This document shows, in pieces, positions 35,542 to 45,513 of a stretch of DNA of 64,000 nucleotides. The notes under the pieces are model-generated. The model was given only the letters and a program-made list of their open reading frames with translations, had not been told where the DNA came from and searched no databases. Position 1 is the first letter of the stretch. Every line of letters starts with the position of its first letter. The DNA is from Streptococcus infantis SK970 (GTDB taxonomy: Bacteria > Bacillota > Bacilli > Lactobacillales > Streptococcaceae). A program made the position numbers and the translations under genes. The stretch lies in contig AFUT01000008.1 of the NCBI GenBank assembly GCA_000223255.2, forward strand, positions 186,001-250,000, written 5' to 3'.

Positions 35542-35940
35542 TTATAGTGCTGCACGTAAACGTGCTTCTGCATTTTCTACATTGCGGACAGAGCGTGGCA
35601 AGAAGGCACGAATGTCATCTTCTTTATAGCCAACTTGTAAACGTTTCTCGTCAACAAGAATTGGACTTTTTAGGATGCGTGGTGTTTCCATGATTAAATT
35701 AAGCACTTCATTGACACTCAAATCTTCAATATCAACTCCAAGAGCTTTAGCGTAGCGATTCTTTGATGATACAATGCTCGCAATTCCATTGTCTGTTTTT
35801 GTTAGAATATCTAATAATTCTTCTCGCGAAATTCCTTCTTTTCCAAGGTTTTGTTCTTTATAACTTAACTGGTGGGCATTGAGCCAGGTTTTAGCTTTTT
35901 TACAGCTAGTACAACTTGAGACTGTATATATTTTGATCAT
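35542..35940 (-). CDS. spx: Spx-family transcription regulator (ArsC-like)
   Basis: 132 aa. Thioredoxin-like ArsC fold with redox pair C10-T-S-C13 (YTVSSCTSCKKAKTWL) and the conserved C-terminal segment SPILVDEKRLQVGYKEDDIRAFLPR. The usual RPI element reads SPI here. Spx binds the RNA polymerase alpha subunit and redirects transcription under thiol stress; streptococci have two paralogues (SpxA1, SpxA2) and I cannot say which this is. A single gene with GTAGGTACATG-type spacing. Confidence 0.9.
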   Translation of the reverse strand: MIKIYTVSSCTSCKKAKTWLNAHQLSYKEQNLGKEGISREELLDILTKTDNGIASIVSSKNRYAKALGVDIEDLSVNEVLNLIMETPRILKSPILVDEKRLQVGYKEDDIRAFLPRSVRNVENAEARLRAAL

Positions 35941-36074
35941 GTACCTACCCCTTTCGCTACATGTTACTATCAGTTTATTCTATTATACCATAAAAAACAT
36001 CCGACTTGCGACCTATTTTTAAAAAATTTAACTTTTTCCCCAGTTTTCTATCTTTTTTCTTGACAAAAACCGAA

Positions 36075-38734
36075 CTATAACCATTCTTTATACTTCCTAA
36101 TGTAAAATTTCTTAATAACTGTGACGCTAAACATATACAAGAAAATAATACATATTAAGAACAAGAAGTAAGGAAGCCCTAAGGGGGCTAGACGAAGGAT
36201 ATTTACTAGCGGTCCATAAGGCAGACTAGTTACGAAAATTGCGGCAACCAAGGTTGTCAAGATTACAAGCCAAGCTGGTCTGCTTTGTACAAAAGGAACT
36301 TTTGCCGTACGAAGCATATGGATAACCATGGTTTGAGACCACATAGATTCGATGAACCATCCTGTTTGGAACAAGATAATAAACTGAAGGGCAGATTCTG
36401 ACCCATGAACATAATGATAGCCTGTCACCAAAGGAACAATGATAAAGTAGAGGAAGATAAAGGTCAAAATATCAAAGATAGATGAGATTGGTCCCATCCA
36501 AACCATAAATCGTGTAATGGATTTTGCTTCCCATGTATGGGGTTGTTTGAGGAAGTCTTGATCCACATTATCAAATGGCAATGCCACACAAGATAAATCG
36601 TAGACTAGGTTTAGGACAATGAGATGAACAGGAGCCATTGGTAAAAATGGCAAGAAGATACTCGCAACCAGGAGTGAGAAGATATTTCCAAAGTTTGAAC
36701 TAACGGTCATCTTGATATATTTGGTCATGTTAGCGTAGACCTTCCGGCCTTCAACGATACCTGTTTCAAGAACCATGAGATCCTTGTCCAACAAAATAAC
36801 ATCCGCTGTTTCTTTGGCGATATCTACCGCTGTATCTACAGAAATACCGACATCTGCCACCTTCATGGATGGAGCGTCATTAATACCATCACCCATATAG
36901 CCAACACCGTGACCATTTTTCTTTAACTGTAGAATGATACGCGCTTTTTGGTCAGGAGACAATTTAGCAAAAACTGTTACTTTTTCAACAACTTCTGCCA
37001 ATTCTTGGTCTGTCATTTGGTCGATATCAGCTCCCAAAAGGATGTGTTCAACGTCTAAACCAACCTTTTCACAGATGGCTTGGGTTACTTTTTCATTATC
37101 TCCAGTTAAAATTTTTGTTCTGACACCATGCTCAAGTAGAGCCTGAATAGCAGGTGCTGCAGATGGTTTTGGTGGATCCAAGAAGGCAAGGTATCCTGTA
37201 AGGATCATGTCACTTTCATCAGTCACGGTATAGGCATAGTCTTCACGTAGACCTGATTTGTAACCTACACCTAAAACACGCAAACCTTGACGGTTTAATT
37301 GACCAACTTCTGCCAGTACTTCTTGGCGAATGTCTTCAGTAAGAGGAATCATTTCTCCTCGGTATTCCACATATGTTGAAATGTTCAACATTTCTTCTAA
37401 AGCGCCTTTGGTAACCATACTAACGACATTGCTATCGTCTTTAACAATGACACTCATGCGTCTGCGCTCAAAGTCAAATGGAAGTTCGTCGATTTTTTGG
37501 AAACTAGTATCCAAATTTTGTAGAATAACGTATTCTTTAGCTTCTTTTTCGGTTCGACTGATAATGGCACGGTCCATCAAGTTTTTCAAACCTGTTTGGA
37601 AATGTGAATTTAGATAAGCTCTTCTTAAGACCGCCATATCCAAATCACCATGGATATCCAATGGGTATTCTAAGACAATCTCATCTTGCGTTAGAGTTCC
37701 AGTTTTGTCCGTACATAGGATATCAATTGCTCCTAAGTCCTGGATAGCATTTAGTTTTTGATAACCACCTTTTCCTTGGCCATGATAATGGAACCTTTGG
37801 CCAAGCTAGCTGTAATAATCATTGGCAGCATTTCGGGTGTAAGTCCGACACCGACACTCAAGGCAAAGACTCCAGCCTCTAGCCAGTCTCCATCGGTCAA
37901 ACCATTTGCGAAAAACACGATTGGAACCATGACGAGCATCAAGCGAATTAAGAGCCAGGAAATGCTGTTCATTTCACGCTCGAAAGAAGTTGGCTCATCA
38001 TAGTTGTTGAGAGTCTGTTCAATAGCTCCCATCATGGTGTCATCACCAACTGCTAGGACCATAGCTGTAGCACTTCCTGAGATAACGTTTGTCCCCATAA
38101 AGGCCAAAGATTCTGCTTCTAAAAGGCTATCTACATTTTGGCTAGTCGCTTTATTTAAAGCAAGCTTTTCGACTGCATCACTTTCTCCAGTCAAGCCTGA
38201 CTGTTGAACGAAAAAGTCGCGGGATTCAAATAAGATAACATCTGCAGGAATCATATCTCCCGCACTCAATTTCACGAGATCTCCTACAACCAACTCATCG
38301 ATGGGTAACTCTTGTTCAAGACCATCACGAATAACAGTTGCAGTGTTGACAATCATTTTTGAAAGATTGGTTGTTGCCTTGTCGCTCCGCAATTCTTGGA
38401 CAAAACGGATACCTCCTGAAATCAAAACCAAGACAACGATAATGATAGAGGTTGTCGGGTCCTCTTGGCCAGGTTTGGCAAGCCAGACGTTTGTAACGAG
38501 AGAGATAAAGGCAATCACAAGCAAAATGATTGTGAAAGGATTGATAATGGACTCATAAATCTTTTTAAAGATGGAATCCTCTTGACCCTTGGTAATGGTG
38601 TTTTCACCATATAGGTCACGGTTTTCTTCGACTTGTTCTTGGTCTAAGCCTTTTAGACTTGTATGGTAAAAAGCTAGACTATCTTTTAATGGAGTTTGAA
38701 TAGCAGTTGCTAGTCTTTCTTTTGTAGTTTTCAT
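36075..38734 (-). CDS. mgtA: Mg2+-type P-type ATPase (MgtA-like), frameshifted as given
   Basis: 886 aa if corrected. Cytoplasmic N-terminus, membrane pairs, actuator motif LTGESDA, phosphorylation motif DKTGT (encoded in the break region), N-domain LPFDFERRRMSV, hinge GDGINDAPSMKVADVGISVDTAVDIAKE, and a C-terminal membrane domain, as in P3B ATPases. Frame 1 stops at VVIKN. One extra base in the five-base run 37755-37759 joins KKLNAIQDLGAIDILCTDKTGTLTQDE. The M-box riboswitch upstream supports Mg2+ as the imported ion. The 5' leader also carries a small ORF, a stem-loop and a RUP insertion. Confidence 0.9.
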
Positions 38735-38767
38735 TGGTTTCTCCTATCTGTATGAATGGTGATTTCA

Positions 38768-38870
38768 TACTCAATGAAAATCAAAGAGCAAACTAGGAAA
38801 CTAGCCACAGGCTGTACTTGAGTACGGCAAGGCGACGTTGACGTGGTTTGAATTTGATTTTCGAAGAGTA
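38768..38870. repeat. RUP-type miniature element in the mgtA leader
   Basis: 103 bp bounded by TA: starts TACTCAATGAAAATCAAAG and ends GATTTTCGAAGAGTA, with partly inverted ends. Same family as the copies at 47790, 49888 and 55906. RUPs are about 107-bp non-autonomous elements thought to be moved by IS630-Spn1 transposase with TA duplication. It sits between the leader stem-loop and the mgtA ribosome site. Confidence 0.75.
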
Positions 38871-38871
38871 T

Positions 38872-38935
38872 CATACACAGAGACCAATCACTTTATAGGG
38901 ACAGAACGACACAAATCAGCGATTGGCTGTGTATG
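38872..38935 (-). promoter_or_regulatory. Long stem-loop overlapping the mgtA leader ORF
   Basis: On the minus strand CATACACAG+CCAATC (38921-38935) pairs with GATTGG+CTGTGTATG (38872-38880 and 38884-38889), interrupted by a TCT bulge. The 15-bp stem starts inside codons 10-15 of the leader ORF and closes downstream of its stop. Movement or stalling of a ribosome on the ORF would decide whether it forms. Confidence 0.7.
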
Positions 38936-38964
38936 TGCGGTTCTGGATGATCGTCAATTTGCAT
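38893..38964 (-). CDS. Candidate 23-aa leader peptide of mgtA
   Basis: ATG 38964 to TAA 38893, preceded by AAAGGAGACAAACG, a near-perfect ribosome site with 7-bp spacing. The peptide starts MQIDDHPEPHIHS and ends ICVVLSL. The Asp-Asp-His-Pro-Glu-Pro stretch is the acidic/proline kind known to destabilise ribosomes at low Mg2+ in the enterobacterial mgtL leader. It lies between the M-box terminator and mgtA and overlaps a 15-bp stem. Translation is inferred from the ribosome site; homology to mgtL is not claimed. Confidence 0.55.
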   Translation of the reverse strand: MQIDDHPEPHIHSQSLICVVLSL

Positions 38965-39001
38965 CGTTTGTCTCCTTTCTTTGTTTTAAAACAGCAGAAA
39001 A

Positions 39002-39022
39002 TCCTACCATAAAATGGCAGGA
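39002..39022 (-). terminator. Riboswitch-associated terminator upstream of mgtA
   Basis: On the minus strand TCCTGCCA TTTTA TGGTAGGA, an 8-bp stem with one G.T pair, is followed by TTTTCTG. It lies about 20 bp after the M-box aptamer, at the position expected for its expression platform. Confidence 0.75.
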
Positions 39023-39039
39023 CTAAAAAACTTATTATC

Positions 39040-39178
39040 TGTTTTCGTTCAAGCTTTAACTCCATAGGGCGATGTAATGAACTTAGTCTTGACCTTCGCG
39101 ACCAGGACTGTTGACCAACGAGTAGTGTCTCCACTGCTTTGCGGTAGTCATCCGTATCCCTATGGTAGCCTCACCTAC
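39040..39178 (-). ncRNA. M-box (ykoK) Mg2+ riboswitch
   Basis: Minus-strand features match the M-box aptamer: GGTAGGTGAGGCTACC, then ATAGGGATACGG with GACTACCGC, GGTCAACAG, GGTCGCGAAGGTCAA, and a closing CCCTATGGAGTTAAAGCTTG. CCATAGGG pairs with CCCTATGG over the long central helix. High Mg2+ is expected to favour the terminator just downstream and shut off the Mg2+ ATPase gene. Confidence 0.88.
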
Positions 39179-39239
39179 CGTTTTCGCCTTTCAGTATAAA
39201 CCTTTAACTAATAAAAGTCAACGATTTATCTCATTTTTC

Positions 39240-40300
39240 TTAGATTACGATTAATTCTTTTGGAGCAAGGGTTAATAACTCACAACCTGTATCTGTAATC
39301 AGGATATCATCTTCGATACGAACCCCGTATTTACCTTCAATATAAATACCAGGTTCATCAGTCAAGACCATACCAGTTTTGATGACTTCTTTGGAAGTTT
39401 GGCTAAAGTAAGGTTCTTCGTGGATATCAAGTCCAATACCATGTCCAATACCATGTGTAAAGTATTCTCCATAGCCTGCTTCCACAATAATATCACGAGG
39501 AATTTTATCAAAATCACGGAAACCTAAGCCATCCTTAGCTTGGTCTATCAGAGCTTGATTGGCCTTCAAAACGGTGTTGTAAATTTCTGCTTGTTCGTCG
39601 CTGGCATGACCAAGGTAGATGGTACGGGTCATATCACTCACATAATGGTCATAAAGGCACCCAAAATCCATAGTGATTGCTTCGCCTAGTTCTACTGGCT
39701 TGTGCATTGGGTGGGCATGAGGTTTAGAAGAGTTGATGCCACTCGCTAGAATCGTATCAAAAGACAAACCAGCAGCGCCTAATTCACGCATACGGAAGTC
39801 CAGGAAGTTGGCAATTTCAATTTCTGTCTTACCTGGCTTGATAAAGTCAAGAGCATCGTGGAAAGCTTGGTCTGAGATGGAACAAGCCTTACGAATAGTC
39901 GCAATCTCTGTCTCATCCTTAATCATACGAAGGGCTTCAACAAACTGTGTCTGTGGAACTAGTTCTAAACCTTCAAAGGCGGTTTGCATGCGATGGTAAT
40001 AAGAAACTGAAATCTCATCTTCAAAACCAATACGAGAAAGGCCCATATCTTTTGCAATCTTTGCGATAGTTGCCAACTCATCACGTTCTGCAAAAATCTC
40101 AAAACCTGTTACTTCTTGCTTGGCAGCGATAATATAGCGAGCATCTGTCACCAAGATTTGACGGTCACGGCTGATGAAGACCGTTCCATTTGAACCCCAA
40201 AATCCTGTCAAATAGTAGACATTTTTAAGATTGTTGATAATGATTCCATCTAGTTCTTTTCTTGCATTTTATCTAAAAATGCTTGCACACGTTTATTCAT
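39240..40300 (-). CDS. pepQ: Xaa-Pro dipeptidase/aminopeptidase (M24), N-terminal frameshift as given
   Basis: 353 aa if corrected. ATG 40300 gives [15 protein letters not shown]. One extra base in the four-base run 40257-40260 joins ELDGIIINNLKNVYYLTGFWGSNGTVFIS. The M24 metal ligands are visible in MDFGCLYDHYVSDMTRT, HGIGHGIGLDIHEEP, DEPGIYIEG and VRIEDD. Cleaves peptides with proline in second position. It overlaps uvrA by 8 bp, as in pneumococcus. Confidence 0.9.
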
Positions 40301-43123
40301 GATGTAACTTTCCTTTCAAATACTGTCCTGTATAGCTAGCTTCATTAGCAGCTACTTCCTCTGGAGTTCCTGTTGCAATGATGGTACCACCACCAACACC
40401 ACCTTCTGGTCCTAGGTCGATAATATGGTCTGCTGTTTTGATAACATCCAGATTGTGCTCGATCACGAGAACTGTATTGCCATCATCGACAAAGCGGGAT
40501 AAAACGGTGAGTAGACGCGCGATATCCTCAGTATGAAGACCAGTTGTCGGTTCATCTAGAATGTAGAAGGATTTACCGGTCGAGCGCTTATGGAGTTCGC
40601 TAGCCAGCTTCATACGTTGAGCCTCTCCACCAGAAAGTGTCGTAGCTGGTTGTCCCAAGGTCACATAACCTAGACCTACATCCTTGATGGTCTGGAGTTT
40701 GCGTTGAATTTTCGGAATGTGTTGGAAAAATTCTACCGCATCGTTGACTGTCATATCCAAGACTTGCGAGATATTCTTTTCCTTGTAATGAACTTCTAGC
40801 GTTTCACTGTTGTAGCGGGTCCCATGACAGACTTCACAAGCCACGTATACATCCGGCAAGAAGTGCATTTCAATCTTAATAATCCCATCACCCGAGCAGG
40901 CCTCACAGCGACCGCCCTTGACATTGAAACTGAAGCGACCCTTCTTGTAGCCTCGAATCTTGGCTTCATTTGTCTGAGCAAAGAGGTCTCGAATGTCATC
41001 AAAGACACCTGTATAGGTCGCAGGATTAGACCTCGGTGTTCGTCCGATTGGACTCTGGTCAATATCTATCAGACGATCGATATGCTCAATTCCTGTAATA
41101 GTCTTAAACTTACCAGGTTTATCTGAATTGCGATTGAGCTTTTGAGCAATGGCTTTTTTGAGAATACTGTTAATGAGTGTCGACTTCCCTGAGCCAGAGA
41201 CACCTGTCACCGCAATGAATTTCCCAAGTGGGAAGCGAGCGGTGATGTTTTGCAAGTTGTTTTCACGCGCACCTGTCACTTCGATAAAGCGACCATTGCC
41301 TACACGTCGCTCTGACGGCACTGGAATGGCACGTTTACCTGACAGATACTGTCCTGTAATGGACTTACTGTTGCGAGCTACCTGCTTAGGTGTTCCTGCA
41401 GCGACAATTTCTCCACCAAAGACACCCGCTCCAGGACCGACGTCAATCAGATAATCGGCTTCTCTCATGGTGTCTTCATCGTGTTCTACCACGATCAAGG
41501 TGTTCCCCAAATCACGCATCTTTTTCAGACTGGCAATCAAACGGTCATTGTCCCTTTGGTGAAGACCGATAGACGGCTCATCAAGAATATAGAGAACTCC
41601 TGAAAGGTTGGAACCAATCTGAGTCGCCAAGCGAATACGTTGGCTCTCCCCACCTGATAATGTTCCTGCAGAACGGGATAACGTTAAATAGTTAAGTCCT
41701 ACATTATTGAGGAAGGTCAAGCGATCCTTGATTTCCTTCAGGATTGGACGAGCGATGATAGCTTCATTTTCAGATAGGGTTAACTGGTCAATAACTTCCA
41801 AATGGTCTGCTATGGAGAGATCTGAAATTTCTCCGATATGGAGTCCTTTCTCTCCCCCTACACGAACAGATAAGGCCTGATCATTGAGACGATAACCGTG
41901 ACAAGTGCCACAAGTCAGCTCGTTCATATAGAGACGCATCTGTGTACGAGTGTAGTCGCTATTGGTTTCGTGATAGCGACGCTTGATATTACCGATAACA
42001 CCTTCAAAAGGAATGTCGATATCACGAACTCCACCAAATTCATTTTCATAATGGAAATGGAATTCCTTACCATCTGAACCATAGAAAATGAGATGTTTAT
42101 CCGCCTCAGACAAGTCCTCAAAAGGCGTATCCATATCCACTCCAAAGGCCGTCATAGCTTGTTCCAGCATATTTGGATAATAGTTAGAAGAGATAGGATT
42201 CCAAGGTGCTAATGCTCCCTCGCGAAGAGTTTTGCTAGCATCTGGTACCACCAAGTCCGTATCAACCTCTAGCTTGATCCCCAAACCATCACACTCGCTA
42301 CATGAACCAAACGGTGCATTGAAGGAGAAGAGACGGGGTTCTAGCTCTGGAACTGTAAAGCCACAGACTGGGCAGGCATAATGTTCTGAAAAGAGTAACT
42401 CTGAATCATCCATAGTATCGATAACCACATAACCTTCAGCGATACGAAGGGCTGCTTCAATCGAATCAAAGAGACGACTACGGATACCATCTTTGATGAT
42501 AATACGGTCTACCACCACATCTATGTTGTGTTGCTTATTCTTTTCAAGTTCAGGAACTTCGGTCACATCATAGACAACCCCATCGACACGGACACGAACA
42601 TAGCCATCCTTTTGAATCTTTTCAATCAGCGTCTTGTGTTGACCTTTTTCTTACGAATAACAGGAGCCAAAATCTGCAGACGCTGGCGCTCTGGCAATTC
42701 CAAGACCTTGTCTACAATCTGTTCTACAGACGAAGCCTTGATAGCCCCATGTCCGTTGATACAGTATGGCGTCCCTACACGTGCATAGAGAAGACGTAGG
42801 TAGTCATTGATTTCCGTCGTTGTCCCAACCGTCGAACGTGGATTTTTACTGGTCGTTTTCTGGTCAATGGAAATGGCAGGGCTGAGACCATCGATAGAGT
42901 CCACATCTGGCTTTTCCATATTGCCCAAGAACTGACGAGCATAGGCTGACAGACTCTCAACGTAGCGGCGTTGTCCTTCTGCATAAAGGGTGTCAAAAGC
43001 AAGACTAGACTTACCAGAACCCGACAACCCCGTCACCACAACTAGCTTGTCTCGTGGAATTTCCACGTCAATATTTTTTAAATTATGGGCGCGTGCCCCA
43101 TGGATGACAATCTTATCTTGCAT
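40293..43123 (-). CDS. uvrA: UvrA excinuclease subunit, frameshifted as given
   Basis: DNA damage recognition ATPase of nucleotide excision repair; 943 aa if corrected, exactly family-like. Starts [23 protein letters not shown] with Walker [12 protein letters not shown], zinc module [10 protein letters not shown]...CSECDG, second P-loop [11 protein letters not shown], zinc CEACSGDG...CEVCHG, and two LSGGE signatures. The frame breaks after [10 protein letters not shown]. One extra base in the run 42645-42649 restores [28 protein letters not shown] 43123 is preferred over 43156. Confidence 0.95.
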
Positions 43124-43265
43124 ATTACTTCTTTCTAGTCCATTGTTGCTTTCCATTATACCAAAAAAAGTGAAATTCTATTACCAAAAAAGCCGAATTT
43201 GTAGTATAATAGTACGGTGCTAAAAATCACCCAAACACAGAATAGATTAGGAAAGGATAGGAGAT

Positions 43266-44210
43266 ATGAAACAAGTCTTTCTCTCAACAACAACTGAATT
43301 TAAAGAGATCGATACGCTCCAGCCGGGCACTTGGATCAATCTCGTCAATCCTACTCAAAGCGAATCGATGGAAATCGCCTCGGCCTTTGATATTGATATC
43401 GCCGACCTTCGTGCACCACTCGATGCGGAAGAAATGTCTCGTATTACCATTGAAGATGAATACACTCTGATCATCGTAGACGTTCCCATTACTGAGGAGA
43501 GAAATAACCGCACCTACTATGTGACCATTCCCTTGGGGATTATCATCACAGAGGAGGCTATTATTACTACTTGCTTGGAACCTCTCCCACTTCTAGATGT
43601 CTTTATCAATCGGAGACTTCGAAATTTCTATACCTTTATGCGTTCGCGCTTTATCTTCCAAATCCTCTACCGCAATGCGGAGATTTACCTAACTGCCCTA
43701 CGTTCAATCGAACGTAAGAGTGAGCAAATCGAAACTCAACTTCACAAGTCTACTCGAAATGAAGAGTTGATTGAACTCATGGAGTTGGAAAAGACCATCG
43801 TCTACTTCAAGGCCTCTCTTAAGACAAACGAGCGCGTGATTAAAAAATTGACCAGTGCAACTAGCAATATTAAGAAATACCTTGAAGACGAAGACTTACT
43901 TGAAGATACCTTGATTGAAACGCAACAGGCCATCGAGATGGCGGATATCTATGGAAACGTCCTTCACTCTATGACAGAGACCTTTGCCTCTATAATTTCA
44001 AACAACCAGAACAATATCATGAAAACCTTGGCCCTCGTGACCATCGTTATGTCTATCCCGACTATGATTTTCTCAGCTTACGGAATGAACTTTAAGGACA
44101 ATGAAATCCCTTTAAACGGAGAACCGCATGCTTTCTGGCTCATCGTCTTTATCGCCTTTGCTATGAGTGTTTCTCTCACTCTTTACCTCATCCATAAAAA
44201 ATGGTTCTAA
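43266..44210 (+). CDS. corA: CorA-family divalent cation channel
   Basis: 314 aa. Large N-terminal cytoplasmic domain, a long helix at about 180-250, then two C-terminal membrane helices with the hallmark YGMNF between them. Mg2+ (or Co2+/Ni2+) transport across the membrane as a pentamer. It is divergent from uvrA and followed 12 bp later by the DUF1129 gene. A TATAAT at 43205-43210 probably drives it. Confidence 0.94.
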   Translation: MKQVFLSTTTEFKEIDTLQPGTWINLVNPTQSESMEIASAFDIDIADLRAPLDAEEMSRITIEDEYTLIIVDVPITEERNNRTYYVTIPLGIIITEEAIITTCLEPLPLLDVFINRRLRNFYTFMRSRFIFQILYRNAEIYLTALRSIERKSEQIETQLHKSTRNEELIELMELEKTIVYFKASLKTNERVIKKLTSATSNIKKYLEDEDLLEDTLIETQQAIEMADIYGNVLHSMTETFASIISNNQNNIMKTLALVTIVMSIPTMIFSAYGMNFKDNEIPLNGEPHAFWLIVFIAFAMSVSLTLYLIHKKWF

Positions 44211-44222
44211 ACAGGAGTTATT

Positions 44223-44897
44223 ATGTCACAGATTGATTTAAAAGAATTAACAAAGAAAAACCAAGAATTTATCCATATTGCAACCCAGCAATTTCTCACG
44301 GACGGGAAAACCGATGCCGAAATCAAGGCTATCCTTGAAGAAGTCATTCCTCATATCCTTGAGGAGCAACCAAAAGGAGTGACAGCTCGTTCTATCTACG
44401 GAGCACCAACTCACTGGGCTCATAGTTTCAGCGAAAAAGAGCAATACGAAAAAGAACATCCAAAAGAAAACGACGATCCAAAATTGATGATGTTGGATTC
44501 AGCCCTTTTCATCACAGGATTATTTGCAGTAGTTAGCGCCTTGATGAGCTTCTTCTCAAACCAACCTGTGGCCTACGGATTGGTAACACTTATCAGTGTA
44601 GGGGCCTTTGGTGGAGTTGCCTTCTATCTTCTCTACCACTTCATTTACCGCTACTACGGACCAGATACTGACCGTAGCCAACGCCCACCATTCTGGAAAT
44701 CACTTTTGGTTATGTTAGCGACTATGTTTGCCTGGGTCTTCATCCTCTTCTTGAGTAACTTCCTTCCACAAGCCATCAACATCAGCTTACCACCTCTTGT
44801 TTTGTTGGTGATTGGAGGAGCTCTCCTTGCCATACGTTTCTACCTCAAGAAACGTTTCAACATCAAGAGCGCAAGTGCAGGACCAGCTAGATATTAA
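44223..44897 (+). CDS. DUF1129 family membrane protein
   Basis: 224 aa. N-terminal soluble helical part (KKNQEFIHIATQQFLTDGKTDAEIKAILEEVIPHI) and four membrane segments from about residue 95 on. Standard DUF1129 (YufN-like) layout, commonly next to corA in streptococci. Function unknown. Operon with corA. Confidence 0.9.
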   Translation: MSQIDLKELTKKNQEFIHIATQQFLTDGKTDAEIKAILEEVIPHILEEQPKGVTARSIYGAPTHWAHSFSEKEQYEKEHPKENDDPKLMMLDSALFITGLFAVVSALMSFFSNQPVAYGLVTLISVGAFGGVAFYLLYHFIYRYYGPDTDRSQRPPFWKSLLVMLATMFAWVFILFLSNFLPQAINISLPPLVLLVIGGALLAIRFYLKKRFNIKSASAGPARY

Positions 44898-44908
44898 GAT
44901 AAACAATA

Positions 44909-44943
44909 AAAGTAGTGTGTTTTGTAGACAGACTACTTTTTTT
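44909..44943 (+). terminator. Terminator after corA-DUF1129
   Basis: AAAGTAGT pairs with ACTACTTT (44932-44939), followed by TTTT. Confidence 0.85.
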
Positions 44944-45099
44944 GTAGTTCCAAATCATTTATTGATTCGTCAAAATCATAAATAGACATTTTGTCTAAAT
45001 TTACTTCAATGTAAAGTCTTCCCTTGGAATCCCGAGATTTTATCCTTGAATCCAAGTTGTTTTTATGTTAAGCTAATAAAGTAATAAGGAGAAATATAT

Positions 45100-45363
45100 A
45101 TGACTAAACAGAGAATTAATCAAATTGTCGGTTCAATTGGTGCCTTTATCGGGATTATTGTATTTATAGCCTACATCCCCCAAATTTTTGCCAATTTACA
45201 AGGAAATAAAGCTCAACCATTTCAACCTTTATCAGCAGCAGTCTCTTGCTTAATCTGGGTCATTTATGGATGGACAAAAGAGCCTAAGAAAGACTGGATT
45301 CTAATCATTCCAAACTCGGCTGGGGTTATCCTTGGCGGACTGACCTTCCTTACTGCTCTATAA
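45100..45363 (+). CDS. SemiSWEET sugar transporter
   Basis: 87 aa with three membrane helices and the PQ-loop motif (FIAYIPQIFANLQG). SemiSWEETs dimerise to form a six-helix facilitator for sugars. Own promoter region and terminator; ribosome site AAGGAGAAATATAT. The substrate is not shown. Confidence 0.88.
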   Translation: MTKQRINQIVGSIGAFIGIIVFIAYIPQIFANLQGNKAQPFQPLSAAVSCLIWVIYGWTKEPKKDWILIIPNSAGVILGGLTFLTAL

Positions 45364-45378
45364 GAATGCAACTACTAT

Positions 45379-45409
45379 AAAAAGCAACCACAGTAGCCGG
45401 TTGCTTTTT
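45379..45409 (+). terminator. Terminator after SemiSWEET gene
   Basis: AAAAAGCAACC pairs with GGTTGCTTTTT, an 11-bp stem with a 9-base loop. Confidence 0.9.
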
Positions 45410-45513
45410 GCTTACTTTCTTGATCTAAAAGCCTTTTTCTGACTCTAATTCTTGTTGTTTCCCCTCATCTTTTGTGGTACAATAGCATCAATTTATTTCT
45501 AGGAGGATGAGAT

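Noticed and set aside
36075..38734. Two separate ATPase genes (a split or degraded pump)
   Set aside because: One base restores a full 886-aa protein with DKTGT at the join; no other decay is visible.
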